Source of the DNA: DASQBT01 sp963746955
Lineage (GTDB): Bacteria; Pseudomonadota; Gammaproteobacteria; Burkholderiales; Thiobacillaceae
Assembly: GCA_963746955.1 (NCBI GenBank)
Contig: CAVVDR010000007.1
Span: forward strand, 61,916-125,915
DNA: 64,000 nt
Reading direction: 5' to 3'
Below the pieces are notes generated by a model. It had not been told where the DNA came from, searched no databases, and worked only from the letters and a program-made list of their open reading frames with translations. How positions within the stretch are numbered: the first letter of the stretch is position 1; each line of letters opens with the position of its first letter. A program made the translations under genes and the position numbers. Shown piece by piece: positions 53,823 through 64,000 of the stretch.

Positions 53823-54992
53823 TCAAGCGCGCAGAAACGTTGCGATTCGCCCAATTGCCTGTTCCAGTCTGTCCCGCGAAGTCGTGTAGGCAAAGCGCAC
53901 GAATCGTTCCGCCTGGTAGCTGCCGAAATCAAGCCCGGGCGTGACCGCAACGCCCGCCTCATCGAGCAGCCGCGCGGAAAAATCATAGCTGTCCCAGATC
54001 CCTGACTGTGCAATCCGGCTGATATCCGCATACAGGTAAAATGCCCCTTGCGCCATCACCGGCAGGCCGAAACCCAAAGCCTGCAGGGCAGGCGCCAGAT
54101 AATCGCGCCGCGCCTTCAGTTCCAGCCGACGCGCTTCCAGGATTGCCAAGGTTGCCGGTCCAAATGCTGCCAGGGCCGCATGCTGGGCCGGAGTTGACGC
54201 AGCCAGAAACAGATTCTGCGCCAGCCGCTCAATCGCTTCCATCGCCTCGTCAGGCGCCACGAGCCAGCCTAACCGCCAGCCGGTCATGTGAAAGTATTTG
54301 GAAAAGCTGTTCAGCACCCAGACCTTGCCGGAACAGGCGAGCGCAGTCTGGGGCGAGCATTCATAAACGAGACCGTGGTATATCTCATCCACAATCAGCG
54401 TGGCATCACGATCTGCGCACAGTTGGGCAATTGCTCGCACTTCGCCATCCTGTGCCAGCGTGCCGGTGGGATTGGAGGGGGAGGCCAGCAGCACGGCCCG
54501 CGTCTTATCCGTCCAATGCTCCCTTACCAGGCGGCCAGTGAGTTGAAATGCGCTATCCGGTCCGACCGGAATTGACACCGGATCGGCATTTACAAACCGT
54601 GCGAAGTGCCGGTTGCAGGGATAGCCCGGATCGGCCATCAGGATTGCATCCCCGGGGTTAAGCAAAGCACCCGCAGCCAGAAGCAGGGCGCCGGATGCGC
54701 CCGGCGTCACCGCAATCCGGGAGGCAGATATGCTCACCGCAAAGCGCTCACGGTAGTAATCGGCGATCGCGTTGCGCAGTGCGGGCAAGCCAAGGGCCGG
54801 CGTGTAGTGCACGTCGCCATCTCGCAGGGCAGTCATTGCCGCCCGCAGGATGGGCTCAGGCGTTGGGAAATCGGGCTCGCCAATTTCCAGGTGGATGATA
54901 TCCCTGCCTTGCGCCTCAAGCTCTTTGGCTCGGGCCAGGATGGCCATCACATGGAAGGGCGCAATGGCTTCCAGGCGATCGGCAAGCTTCAT
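53823..54992 (-). CDS. Class I/II pyridoxal-phosphate aminotransferase
   Basis: A 389-residue aminotransferase of the AspC/AlaT-like fold type I. The Schiff-base Lys is in LNSFSKYFHMTGWRLGW; the substrate-binding Arg is in RLGW and RFVRFAY. HLEIGEPDFPTPEP near the N-terminus is the usual block. The substrate cannot be told. It overlaps the thioredoxin gene by four bases and is the last gene of the leftward rmuC operon. Confidence 0.9.
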   Translation of the reverse strand: MKLADRLEAIAPFHVMAILARAKELEAQGRDIIHLEIGEPDFPTPEPILRAAMTALRDGDVHYTPALGLPALRNAIADYYRERFAVSISASRIAVTPGASGALLLAAGALLNPGDAILMADPGYPCNRHFARFVNADPVSIPVGPDSAFQLTGRLVREHWTDKTRAVLLASPSNPTGTLAQDGEVRAIAQLCADRDATLIVDEIYHGLVYECSPQTALACSGKVWVLNSFSKYFHMTGWRLGWLVAPDEAMEAIERLAQNLFLAASTPAQHAALAAFGPATLAILEARRLELKARRDYLAPALQALGFGLPVMAQGAFYLYADISRIAQSGIWDSYDFSARLLDEAGVAVTPGLDFGSYQAERFVRFAYTTSRDRLEQAIGRIATFLRA

Positions 54993-55345
54993 TCCGTTAC
55001 GCCGTGCCCGGCCAGAAAGTGACGCACGAAGTGCTCCGGCTTGGCGCTGTGCCAGCGGCCCTTCTCCTCGCCATCCTTGAACAACAGGACGGTAGGAAAT
55101 CCGCGCATGCCGAATTTGCCGGCCAGCTTCATGTTATGGCCTTCGTCCACCTCCACCTTGGCCAGCAGAAACTTCCCTTTGTATGAATGCGCCACTCGCT
55201 CGAGTATGGGCGTAAGCATGGTGCAGGGCGGACACCAGTCAGCCCAGAAATCCACCAGGATCGGGGTGCTCTTGGAGGCTTCGATGACTTTGCTTTCAAA
55301 ATGCTCGTAGTCGGTATCGAAGATGAGGGTGTCATGATGTTTCAT
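54989..55345 (-). CDS. Thioredoxin-like protein
   Basis: A 118-residue protein with a thioredoxin fold and an active-site CxxC in WADWCPPC (WCPPC instead of WCGPC), which should raise the redox potential. There is no signal peptide, so it is cytosolic. Its start is 14 bp after the mtfA stop, and it overlaps the aminotransferase start. Confidence 0.88.
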   Translation of the reverse strand: MKHHDTLIFDTDYEHFESKVIEASKSTPILVDFWADWCPPCTMLTPILERVAHSYKGKFLLAKVEVDEGHNMKLAGKFGMRGFPTVLLFKDGEEKGRWHSAKPEHFVRHFLAGHGVTE

Positions 55346-55359
55346 GGCGCGCGCATGGG

Positions 55360-56142
55360 CTAAAGGCGGCTCTCCTGATCTGGTGGCAGCCGGCGCAGGG
55401 GATCTTGGCGGTAATAGGCTTTCATCTGGGCATAGACCGCCGGGTAAACGGTCGCCAGTATAGCGGGGCCCTCGAAAAATACCTCAGTCAGCACCGCAAA
55501 GAACTCTGCCGGGGAAGTCGCTGCGTAAGGGTCGATTACCGTTGGAATCCCCTGTGCCACCTGACGGCGAAGATCTTCGTAGGCCGGCTTGAAGGCGTCC
55601 GCCCAATCCTTCACCCTCATCTCTCTATGCAAAGGTGGCAGCCCATCGGCGTGTCCATCCTGCATATCGAGTTTATGCGCCAGCTCGTGTATGACCACGT
55701 TGGACCCATCCGGCCGCAGCGAGCTGTCCACGTCCGCAGCCGAGAGAATCAGCGGCCCGCCCTGCCAGGCCTCCCCCAGGAGCGGGTAACGAAGCTCATG
55801 CACCACGCCGCTCTCATCCCTGTATTCGCGCCGCGGCACAAACTCATTGGGATAGACGATGATCTCCTTCCAGCCCGCATAGCTATCGAGGTCCAGATTC
55901 ATCAGCAGCAGCGCCGCCTGTGCAGCGATGCGAAGCCGGGTGATTTCGTCCATCGCAAACCCGGCCGCGCCGCTAAAGATTTTTTCCGCAATGAACAAGC
56001 GGGCAAGGTCATGCAGACGGGCGCGTTCCGCCGTATTGAGCCCGGCATACAGCGGTGCCGCCAGGGCGGCGCGCCAGACATCCGCATCGAAACTGACCCG
56101 CTTGAGAATGCGACGTCGATGCCAGTCTCCCCACCCTGTCAT
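55360..56142 (-). CDS. mtfA: MtfA-family zinc peptidase
   Basis: A 260-residue cytosolic protein of the Mlc-titration-factor family, a zinc peptidase that in E. coli binds the glucose repressor Mlc. The HExxH motif is present as HELAHKLDM, with further ligand Glu/Asp in AEFFAVLTEVFFE. The start overlaps the rmuC stop by four bases. Confidence 0.93.
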   Translation of the reverse strand: MTGWGDWHRRRILKRVSFDADVWRAALAAPLYAGLNTAERARLHDLARLFIAEKIFSGAAGFAMDEITRLRIAAQAALLLMNLDLDSYAGWKEIIVYPNEFVPRREYRDESGVVHELRYPLLGEAWQGGPLILSAADVDSSLRPDGSNVVIHELAHKLDMQDGHADGLPPLHREMRVKDWADAFKPAYEDLRRQVAQGIPTVIDPYAATSPAEFFAVLTEVFFEGPAILATVYPAVYAQMKAYYRQDPLRRLPPDQESRL

Positions 56143-57395
56143 TCATCATCCGGCAGGACGGGCTGCGCGCTTTTCATGTGCTCCAAATCCACGGACTCGA
56201 TTCGCTTGAAGTGCTGGGACAGCTTTTGGCCGCTGATCTGGATCTTTTCAGTGTCTTCGTGGGCCTGGCGGATATGGGTGGCCAGCTTTTGCAGCCGGTC
56301 GTCAAACAGATTGAAATCCCGGCCCAGTTTGGACAAGGCGTCCTTGATGATGTGAACCTGACGGCGGGTTTCCACATCCTTGATCACCGCCCGCGCCGTG
56401 TTCAGCACTGCCATCATGGTGGTCGGCGATACGATCCAGACCCGGCGGGAGAGAGCGTATTCCACCAGATCCTGATGATAGGCATGAATTTCCGCAAACA
56501 CCGCCTCGGCCGGGACGAACATCACCGCGCCATCGCTGGTTTCATGTTCGATGATGTACTTGGACGCAATGTCATCCACATGCCTTTTCACGTCCGCCTT
56601 GAATGCCCTGGCGGACTGGTTGCGCTCCAGCTCGGCCAATTCGCGGTCAAACATGCGGCCGAAATTTTCCAGAGGAAATTTGGAGTCCACTGCGACCTTG
56701 CCGGTAGGCTCCGGCAGCGTCAGCAGGCAATCCACCCGGCTGCCGTTCGACAGGGTTTGCTGGAACGCGTAGGCGGTGGGCGGCAGGATGTTGCGCACCA
56801 GAGCTTCCAGTTGAACTTCGCCAAATGCGCCGCGCGAACGTTTGTCGCCGAGTATCTCCTGCAGGCTCACGACATTGGTGGTAAGCCCGTCGATCTTCTT
56901 CTGCGCCTCGTCGATGGTGGCAAGCCGCTCCATGACCTTGGCGAAGGTTTCGTTGGTATTCTTGAATCCCGCGTCGAGACGCTCCGCCACCTTGCCGGAG
57001 ATTTCGCCCAGCCGCCCATCCACCGTTTTGGCCAGCGCTTCGATGGTGGCGGTCAATTGCAGGGCGGCATTCTTCATCGTGTTCTGCATCAATTCCTGCT
57101 GCTGCTTGCCCTGCTCGGCAAAGGTCTTGAGCGTGGCATCGAGAAACTGGGTCTGCGACTTGGCCTGTTCCTGCTGCAAGGCCTGCAGCCCGGACTGGGT
57201 GCGGCTTCCTTCCCGGCTCAGTCCCTCATGCAGATCTTTCAGCATGTCGCGGTGGCGGGCTTCCAGGCCAGCATTGAGCAGCTCTGGCAAGCCCTGCTGC
57301 TGGCGCTGCATCTCAGCGAGCCTGATCGCTAGCCAGATCATGACCAGCAGGAAAAGGACGAGGCTCGCCAGCAACACAATGTCGATCAAGCTCAT
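56139..57395 (-). CDS. rmuC: DNA recombination protein RmuC
   Basis: A 418-residue protein. An N-terminal TM helix (MSLIDIVLLASLVLFLLVM) is followed by a long coiled coil (to about residue 200) and the RmuC domain with PEPTGKVAVDSKFPLENF and FVPAEAVFAEIHA. RmuC limits DNA inversions between short repeats and is thought to be nuclease-related. The ATG at 57395 is preferred over the upstream start at 57476, which would put non-family sequence before the TM helix. TATAAT lies eight bases before the ATG, with no Shine-Dalgarno. Confidence 0.93.
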   Translation of the reverse strand: MSLIDIVLLASLVLFLLVMIWLAIRLAEMQRQQQGLPELLNAGLEARHRDMLKDLHEGLSREGSRTQSGLQALQQEQAKSQTQFLDATLKTFAEQGKQQQELMQNTMKNAALQLTATIEALAKTVDGRLGEISGKVAERLDAGFKNTNETFAKVMERLATIDEAQKKIDGLTTNVVSLQEILGDKRSRGAFGEVQLEALVRNILPPTAYAFQQTLSNGSRVDCLLTLPEPTGKVAVDSKFPLENFGRMFDRELAELERNQSARAFKADVKRHVDDIASKYIIEHETSDGAVMFVPAEAVFAEIHAYHQDLVEYALSRRVWIVSPTTMMAVLNTARAVIKDVETRRQVHIIKDALSKLGRDFNLFDDRLQKLATHIRQAHEDTEKIQISGQKLSQHFKRIESVDLEHMKSAQPVLPDDE

Positions 57396-57533
57396 GGAGG
57401 AATTATATCCCCGGCTTGACGGCCGGCCGGCCGGCCCGCAGAATCCCCATATGAATTCGCCGATCCGTTCCTGCAAGTTTCCGATTCGCCTGATGTGGCG
57501 AGTGACGCCTGCGCTGCGTGGAACCGGCTAGAC

Positions 57534-57545
57534 GACAACGTTGTC
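57534..57545. promoter_or_regulatory. Palindrome in the leader of the DMT transporter gene
   Basis: GACAACGTTGTC is a perfect 12-bp palindrome in DNA, lying between a possible 12-codon leader ORF (57493-57531) and the terminator-like hairpin. Confidence 0.45.
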
Positions 57546-57554
57546 CATCGACGG

Positions 57555-57586
57555 AGCCACGCTGCCGCAAGCACCGTGGCTTTTTT
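57555..57586 (+). terminator. Terminator-like hairpin in the 5' leader of the DMT transporter gene
   Basis: AGCCACG pairs with CGTGGCT, and TGC with GCA inside it (one C-C mismatch), around CGCAA; six T follow. It lies 24 bp before the transporter ATG and in its orientation, with only the leftward rmuC gene upstream, so it would interrupt the transporter's own transcript: an attenuator or riboswitch expression platform is possible. Confidence 0.65.
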
Positions 57587-57609
57587 GTTGCCCTTATTAG
57601 ACGTACCCC

Positions 57610-58524
57610 ATGCAAGTACAAACAACCCGTTCACCTTCCGTCGGCAGCGCCTATCTGGGCGTCGTGGCGATCTGGTCCACCACCCCGCTGGGCATAGTCT
57701 GGAGTGGCCAGGGCGTGCATTTCACCGTGCCCTTGTTTGTGCGCATGGCCATAGGCCTGGCGGTGTGCGGACAGTGGCTGCTGGTGAAGCGCATGCGGCT
57801 GCCCCTCGACCTGAATGCGCGCAAATCCTATGTCTATGCGGGGGTCAGCATCTGGGCCTCGATGCTGTGCACTTACTGGGGCGCGCAGTTCATTCCTTCC
57901 GGACTCATCTCCGTGGTGTTTGGACTAAGCCCGATACTGACCGGGCTCTTCGCCTGGCTGTGGCTGCGTGAAGACGCATTCACCCTGCTCAAGCTCCTGG
58001 GCATGGCGCTCGGGCTGGCCGGATTGGTCGTCATCTTCGGCGGCAGTATCAGATCGGGATCGGCCGGACATTGGGGTATCGGTGCCGTTTTGCTGGCAGT
58101 CACGCTTCAAGCCTGGGGCCTCGTTGCGGTCAAACGCCTGCAAGCGGAAATTCCTGCCATGGCCCAAACTACGGGCGCACTGGCCGTCACCGTTCCCCTG
58201 TCTGGCCTGAGCCTGTTGTTACTTGGCACGTGGCCTGCGCAGGTGCAGGTCCGCGCCGCCCTGGCCATGCTGTACCTGGGAGTGTTCGGTTCGGCGATCG
58301 GGTTTTCGCTTTACTACTACCTGATCAGGCAACTGGACGCCGGGCGCGTGGCGCTCATCACGCTGATCACGCCAGTGACTGCGCTGTTCCTGGGCATGGC
58401 CCTGAACGCCGAGCACCTGACGCTGAATATTGCCGCCGGGGCGGGGCTGATCCTGCTGGGGCTGGGGCTGTACGAATGGAAACTGTTAGTGAATAATGGA
58501 CGCCGAATGCCCGCCGTTTACTAA
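57610..58524 (+). CDS. EamA-family (DMT) transporter
   Basis: A 304-residue inner-membrane protein with ten TM helices in two EamA repeats, as in drug/metabolite transporters. The substrate cannot be predicted. No Shine-Dalgarno is visible before the ATG. A terminator-like hairpin in the leader suggests control by attenuation. Confidence 0.9.
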   Translation: MQVQTTRSPSVGSAYLGVVAIWSTTPLGIVWSGQGVHFTVPLFVRMAIGLAVCGQWLLVKRMRLPLDLNARKSYVYAGVSIWASMLCTYWGAQFIPSGLISVVFGLSPILTGLFAWLWLREDAFTLLKLLGMALGLAGLVVIFGGSIRSGSAGHWGIGAVLLAVTLQAWGLVAVKRLQAEIPAMAQTTGALAVTVPLSGLSLLLLGTWPAQVQVRAALAMLYLGVFGSAIGFSLYYYLIRQLDAGRVALITLITPVTALFLGMALNAEHLTLNIAAGAGLILLGLGLYEWKLLVNNGRRMPAVY

Positions 58525-58676
58525 GCCGATTCTCCACTGAATCTCCGCCCCTGAGGCACACAAGAAGCTTGCACTGCTGGCCTCTTCAGAAGCAAACCGG
58601 GTTTGATCCATGTAACCCCAATAACCAAACTCCATCCAATCTAAACTCACCATGCCAAACATGAAGGAATCGGACT

Positions 58677-60200
58677 ATGCCTAATCTGGACGTCAAGGAC
58701 GGCACCTTGACCACAAAGGTCAGGGACACCCGAGCGGCGTTTCCCTTCCGCCTGTTCTTCGTCTTGTTTGTCTCTGCAGCCCTGCTGATCCTTGCCTGTG
58801 CCTGGTATGTGGCGCATGACCGGATTGAGGGGGAACTGGGCCTGATTCAGGCTGACGAGATCAACAACATCGTATTGGGTGTCCGGCGCCTGGATGGTGA
58901 ATTGCAGGTACCGCTGCAACATCTGCGCGCACTTGCCAACGAGGATGCGGTGCGTCAGGCCATCAACAGTCCCGGCAGCACTGCCACGGAATCAATGGAG
59001 AAGGCTTTCGCGTCCCTGGTCTCATATAACCCGATGTATGACCAGGTCCGATGGATCGATGAAACGGGCGCTGAACGGGTGCGTGTGAACAATGTGGCCG
59101 GACATCCCGTACGGGTACCGAAGGAACAGCTCCAGAACAAAGCTGATCGGGACTACTTCAAGGACACCACGCGGCTCACGCCCGGGCAAGTTTATATCTC
59201 CCCACTCGACCTCAACGTCGAGCACGGGCAAGTTGAAGTTCCCTACAAGCCCATGCTGCGGCTCGCCACCCCCGTCCGGGACGCCAAGGGTCAGCCGCGG
59301 GGCATCCTGATCATCAATGTCGCCGCAAATCACCTGCTTGATGATTTCACCGAGAGCATGAGCAACAAGCGCGATCACGTCATGCTGGTAAACAAGGCGG
59401 GATACTGGCTGAGGAGCCCAATCACAGCCGATGAATGGGGTTTCATGTTCCATCGTTCCGAAACGCTGGGTACGCGTTTCCCCGCGGCCTGGAAGATCAT
59501 TTCCAGCCGACCCACGGATCAGATCGAATTGGATGATGGACTTTGGACCTGGAGCAGCGTCTATCCCCTCAAAGTAGAAGACAACCGCGACATCAAGGAT
59601 ATGCCACGGTGGCTGATCATCTCCCATCTCCCTGCCAACCAGCTGGCGCTGATTCGTGACAACGTCTGGAAACCGATCACCACCGTCTCGCTGATCGTAA
59701 TCGCGATTATCGCCTTCCTTGCCGCCTGGCTCGCGTTTGCCGTGTCCGGCCGCAACCAGGCCAAGGTAACGGCAGCCAAAGCGCAGGCCGAAGCGGTAGC
59801 CGCCCAACGCGTGAGCGAAGCGCAGGAACGCTATCGCATGGTGGTGACCGCGGATGTCAACGGCCTGCTGGTGGCTGATACCTTGGGTCATATCGTGCTG
59901 GCCAATCCCGCGCTCGAGGGCATGTTTGGCTATGACGCCGATGAACTGCTGGGCCAGCCGGTGGAAGTCCTGTTGCCCACGGCCGCAATTGACCATCACG
60001 CCGAACTGCGTTCAGCCTACATGCGTGAACCGGTCGCACGGCCCATGAGCATGCGGCGCGAGTTGAGTGCACGGCGCAAGAACGGCAGCACATTTCGCGT
60101 GCAGATCAGCCTGACTCCCTTCAGCGACAAAGACAGACAGTATGTCCTTGCCGTCGTCGCCGATATTTCCACCCCCATGCTGGCCAATTCACCGCAATAA
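58677..60200 (+). CDS. Membrane sensor with periplasmic Cache domain and PAS domain, no output domain
   Basis: A 507-residue protein. TM1 lies at about 22-45, a large periplasmic double-Cache-like ligand domain at 46-335 (with VRWIDETGAERVRVNN and DYFKDT), TM2 near 340-360, a short linker helix, and a PAS domain at about 385-500 (ANPALEGMFGYDADELLG). The stop comes directly after PAS. Related proteins continue into a histidine kinase or GGDEF domain; none is present and none follows in any frame. It may signal through a partner or be a truncated product. Confidence 0.82.
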   Translation: MPNLDVKDGTLTTKVRDTRAAFPFRLFFVLFVSAALLILACAWYVAHDRIEGELGLIQADEINNIVLGVRRLDGELQVPLQHLRALANEDAVRQAINSPGSTATESMEKAFASLVSYNPMYDQVRWIDETGAERVRVNNVAGHPVRVPKEQLQNKADRDYFKDTTRLTPGQVYISPLDLNVEHGQVEVPYKPMLRLATPVRDAKGQPRGILIINVAANHLLDDFTESMSNKRDHVMLVNKAGYWLRSPITADEWGFMFHRSETLGTRFPAAWKIISSRPTDQIELDDGLWTWSSVYPLKVEDNRDIKDMPRWLIISHLPANQLALIRDNVWKPITTVSLIVIAIIAFLAAWLAFAVSGRNQAKVTAAKAQAEAVAAQRVSEAQERYRMVVTADVNGLLVADTLGHIVLANPALEGMFGYDADELLGQPVEVLLPTAAIDHHAELRSAYMREPVARPMSMRRELSARRKNGSTFRVQISLTPFSDKDRQYVLAVVADISTPMLANSPQ

Positions 60201-60277
60201 CCAGTCGGGTTATGCCCGTAGCTGCTGCCGCAGGCTACCGGGCCGCGAATTTCTGCAGCCCCCGCAAGAAAGACGGT

Positions 60278-62113
<1,836 letters not shown>

Positions 62114-62164
62114 GGGGCCTACCCGGAGCGGGAAAACCGGGTATTTTAGCAGATTCTTATGTTT

Positions 62165-63427
62165 CTACTTGCTGAGTCCCAGCAGGGGGTGGCGGGCCAA
62201 CCGGCGGTCAATTTCCGCGATGACCTTCCTGTAGGCAGGGCTGCCAACCTTGCCGAACCGCTGGGTGAATTCCTCCTCCCCGAGGAATTCGGGCAGGTCG
62301 GCAACGGGTGGACACAAGGCGGCATCCGTGTCGGCCGCTGCGAGCAGGGCCTGAATCCGCGCGGCCTCGTTTCCTTGCGAAAGTTCTCCCAGCCGTGCGC
62401 CTGCCTTGTCCACAGCCAGATCGGTAAAGCTGAAACCCGAGCCGGATTTGGTATCGTCCTCTTCCTTGGCCAAGCCGATGATGTTGGCAAGGCGGCTGCC
62501 GGCGGATACCGACAGCGCGGCGGCAATCAGATAATGCTGGGGCCAGTCCTGCCGCTTGTACAGGGTCAATGCGACATCCGGCGCGCGCCGCGTGGTGCGC
62601 CCGGAATCGGTCAACAGTTTTCTCATGCTGATGCCGCTGACATAGGCACCCAAGGCCATGAGGGCGGCGCGGTTCTCCGCTGACGCGTTGCCGCCACGCT
62701 CGCGAACCCGTTCGAATACAGGGCGCATCAGTTGCGGCAGGTCAAGCCTGCTGCCCGTCTTGCGCCTTCGGATCTGCCTGCTGATCAGGTCCGCGTAATC
62801 GAGTAATCGTTCGCGGTCGGCTTCGGATACCAGCAGGTTGACACTCCTGCGTTCCAGACGGGTAAGCAGTTCCGGCTGCCAGCGATAATCCAGGATCAGC
62901 TGGTTTTCACCCAGGTTGACGCTTTCCACCGCATCGGCCAGGGACGCATAGACATCATCGCGCTTGAGCAGGTTCTGGACCAACCAGGCCGCGCCCGCCG
63001 CCAGCCAGGAAGGAAACGGCACGTCGCCGACCCGCATGCTGGTCAACTTGAGCTTCCCGTCTTCTTCCCTGATCTCGGCCAGGATATTCAGATAACGTCC
63101 GAATGCGTTGGGGCGAAACTTCAGAGTGGCCTGTATCTGTGCGCTTTGCGGCGACAGGTCAACGCTCATGCCGGAAAGTGGCTTGAGCACCACCACGTAG
63201 TTCAGCAAACGGTTGACCTCTTCCTCCGACAGCGTCAGGGTCTGCACAGTGTCGGGCGACCCTTTGCGCGGATCGTGGCGCTGGAACAATTCCTTGGCCC
63301 ATACCATGTCATCCCGGGTAATGCGGGAAACCGGCTCCACCAGCGGTCTGTCGTCCATTACCAGCCAGACGGAGGCAAGCGCCCCGGCAAACACCAACAG
63401 CAGGAAGACAATCAGTCGCTTCAACAC
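62165..63427 (-). CDS. Conserved membrane-anchored protein of unknown function
   Basis: A 420-residue protein with one N-terminal TM helix (LKRLIVFLLLVFAGALASVWLV) and a long exported region. I recognise it only as a recurrent proteobacterial hypothetical. The C-terminal EFTQRFGKVGSPAYRKV segment is the most conserved-looking. It is immediately upstream of typA on the same strand. No enzyme motif is visible. Confidence 0.6.
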   Translation of the reverse strand: MLKRLIVFLLLVFAGALASVWLVMDDRPLVEPVSRITRDDMVWAKELFQRHDPRKGSPDTVQTLTLSEEEVNRLLNYVVVLKPLSGMSVDLSPQSAQIQATLKFRPNAFGRYLNILAEIREEDGKLKLTSMRVGDVPFPSWLAAGAAWLVQNLLKRDDVYASLADAVESVNLGENQLILDYRWQPELLTRLERRSVNLLVSEADRERLLDYADLISRQIRRRKTGSRLDLPQLMRPVFERVRERGGNASAENRAALMALGAYVSGISMRKLLTDSGRTTRRAPDVALTLYKRQDWPQHYLIAAALSVSAGSRLANIIGLAKEEDDTKSGSGFSFTDLAVDKAGARLGELSQGNEAARIQALLAAADTDAALCPPVADLPEFLGEEEFTQRFGKVGSPAYRKVIAEIDRRLARHPLLGLSK

Positions 63428-63726
63428 TGGGAGTCCCTGGTCACGGAGAACAAAGAGAATGCCATTGACTCACTGCTTTTCGCGTGTTCGTCGCAATGAT
63501 GTCTGCAGCATGAACTTGCGAGCGGAAGGGGATAAGGGGGTGACGATTGTCAGGGTCTGCATTCCAGGACAGGGGTGCGCAGAATTGTAAGCCGAGTTGG
63601 CTCCCCGCTGGTTTGGAACGCGGTGCCGTACCTTCGCCCCCTGCCTAAACCAGAGTAAAATTGTCGACTAATACACGCTAACCTTCATCCCCAGCTTTAT
63701 TGAGACCGGCGCAACTTATTGCCATC

Positions 63727-64000
63727 ATGGAACGCGAATTCCTCAGCACCGAGGAAGGCCACCACACACCGGTCATGCTCTGGGGCCCGCCCGGGGTAGG
63801 CAAGTCGCAGATGGTGGCGCAAACCGCGGCCCGTCACGGCGCACCCGTAATCGATATCCGCCTGTCGCAGATGGAGCCCTCGGATTTGCGCGGCATTCCG
63901 TTCCGCACCGGGGAATCGGTGGACTGGGCGGTGCCTTCCATCCTGCCGGACGCCAACCGCCATGGCGCGAAAGGGATCCTGTTTCTGGACGAAATCACCT
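63727..64000 (+). CDS. MoxR-like AAA ATPase, 3' end cut by window edge
   Basis: The visible 91 codons contain the Walker A motif WGPPGVGKS and the Walker B motif ILFLDEIT, in the arrangement of MoxR-type AAA+ chaperones that insert metals or help VWA-domain proteins. The ATG at 63727 gives MEREFL; family members often begin about ten residues earlier, so TTG 63700 is a real alternative. A VWA-domain gene would be expected beyond the right edge. Confidence 0.85.
   Translation, partial: MEREFLSTEEGHHTPVMLWGPPGVGKSQMVAQTAARHGAPVIDIRLSQMEPSDLRGIPFRTGESVDWAVPSILPDANRHGAKGILFLDEIT

Noticed and set aside
56178..57332. 384-codon open frame on the plus strand
   Set aside because: Antisense to rmuC.
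57534..57586. Guanidine-II or -III riboswitch in the DMT leader
   Set aside because: I compared the leader with the ACGR-loop hairpins and the ykkC-III consensus I know and found no convincing match.

Overview
The window is a high-GC chromosomal segment from a Gram-negative bacterium, most plausibly a betaproteobacterium of the Thiobacillus/Sulfuricella/Gallionella (Nitrosomonadales) type. This rests on protein flavour and gene mix (class 2 pyrD, yfhM-like alpha-2-macroglobulin next to pbpC, rlmM, typA, rmuC, mtfA, prfC); it is inference, because there is no rRNA gene to fix the taxon. No tRNA, rRNA, CRISPR array, intact insertion sequence or prophage was seen.

Layout. 0-6.4 kb: leuC (cut by the left edge), an MFS transporter, a P2-type cation ATPase and aroC. 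6.7-9.1 kb: a large protein with two TIR/deoxyribosyltransferase-like domains, a candidate conflict effector. 9.4-11.4 kb: folE, then an AT-rich DUF4238 gene and intergenic repeats. 11.4-18.1 kb: an M17 aminopeptidase divergent from a pyruvate dehydrogenase operon whose last gene fuses E2 (two lipoyl domains) to E3. 18.1-20.3 kb: a rhomboid remnant, a DUF599 membrane protein, a MerB-fold protein without its catalytic cysteines, and a retropepsin-like protease. 20.4-27.6 kb: prfC, a metallo-beta-lactamase-fold protein, a diguanylate cyclase, pyrD and kup.

27.6-29.0 kb is a decayed defence cluster: a palindromic operator, a winged-helix/MNT nucleotidyltransferase, an internally deleted HEPN-like partner and the N-terminal stub of a type IIG restriction enzyme. 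29.0-36.9 kb is the alpha-2-macroglobulin/pbpC pair, with a palindromic repeat captured inside pbpC. 37-39 kb is accessory DNA with a TIGR02391 (Ymh, HEPN-like) gene. 39.4-47.4 kb carries transaldolase, MscS, a VOC protein, a TrpB2-type synthase, a YbaK-type deacylase, a frameshifted rhlE and an RluF-like synthase.

47.8-49.8 kb is the most interesting regulatory region. An acyl-ACP-desaturase-like diiron protein and an XRE-type regulator each have copies of the inverted repeat CCAACC-N-GGTTGG beside recognisable promoters, suggesting a small self-contained regulon. 50.7-53.8 kb holds small envelope genes, rlmM and an Ala/Pro-rich lipoprotein ending at a textbook terminator. 53.8-57.4 kb is a leftward operon (rmuC, mtfA, thioredoxin, aminotransferase). 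The right end has a DMT transporter with a terminator hairpin in its leader, a Cache-PAS sensor without an output domain, typA, a conserved membrane-anchored protein and the start of a MoxR-like ATPase.
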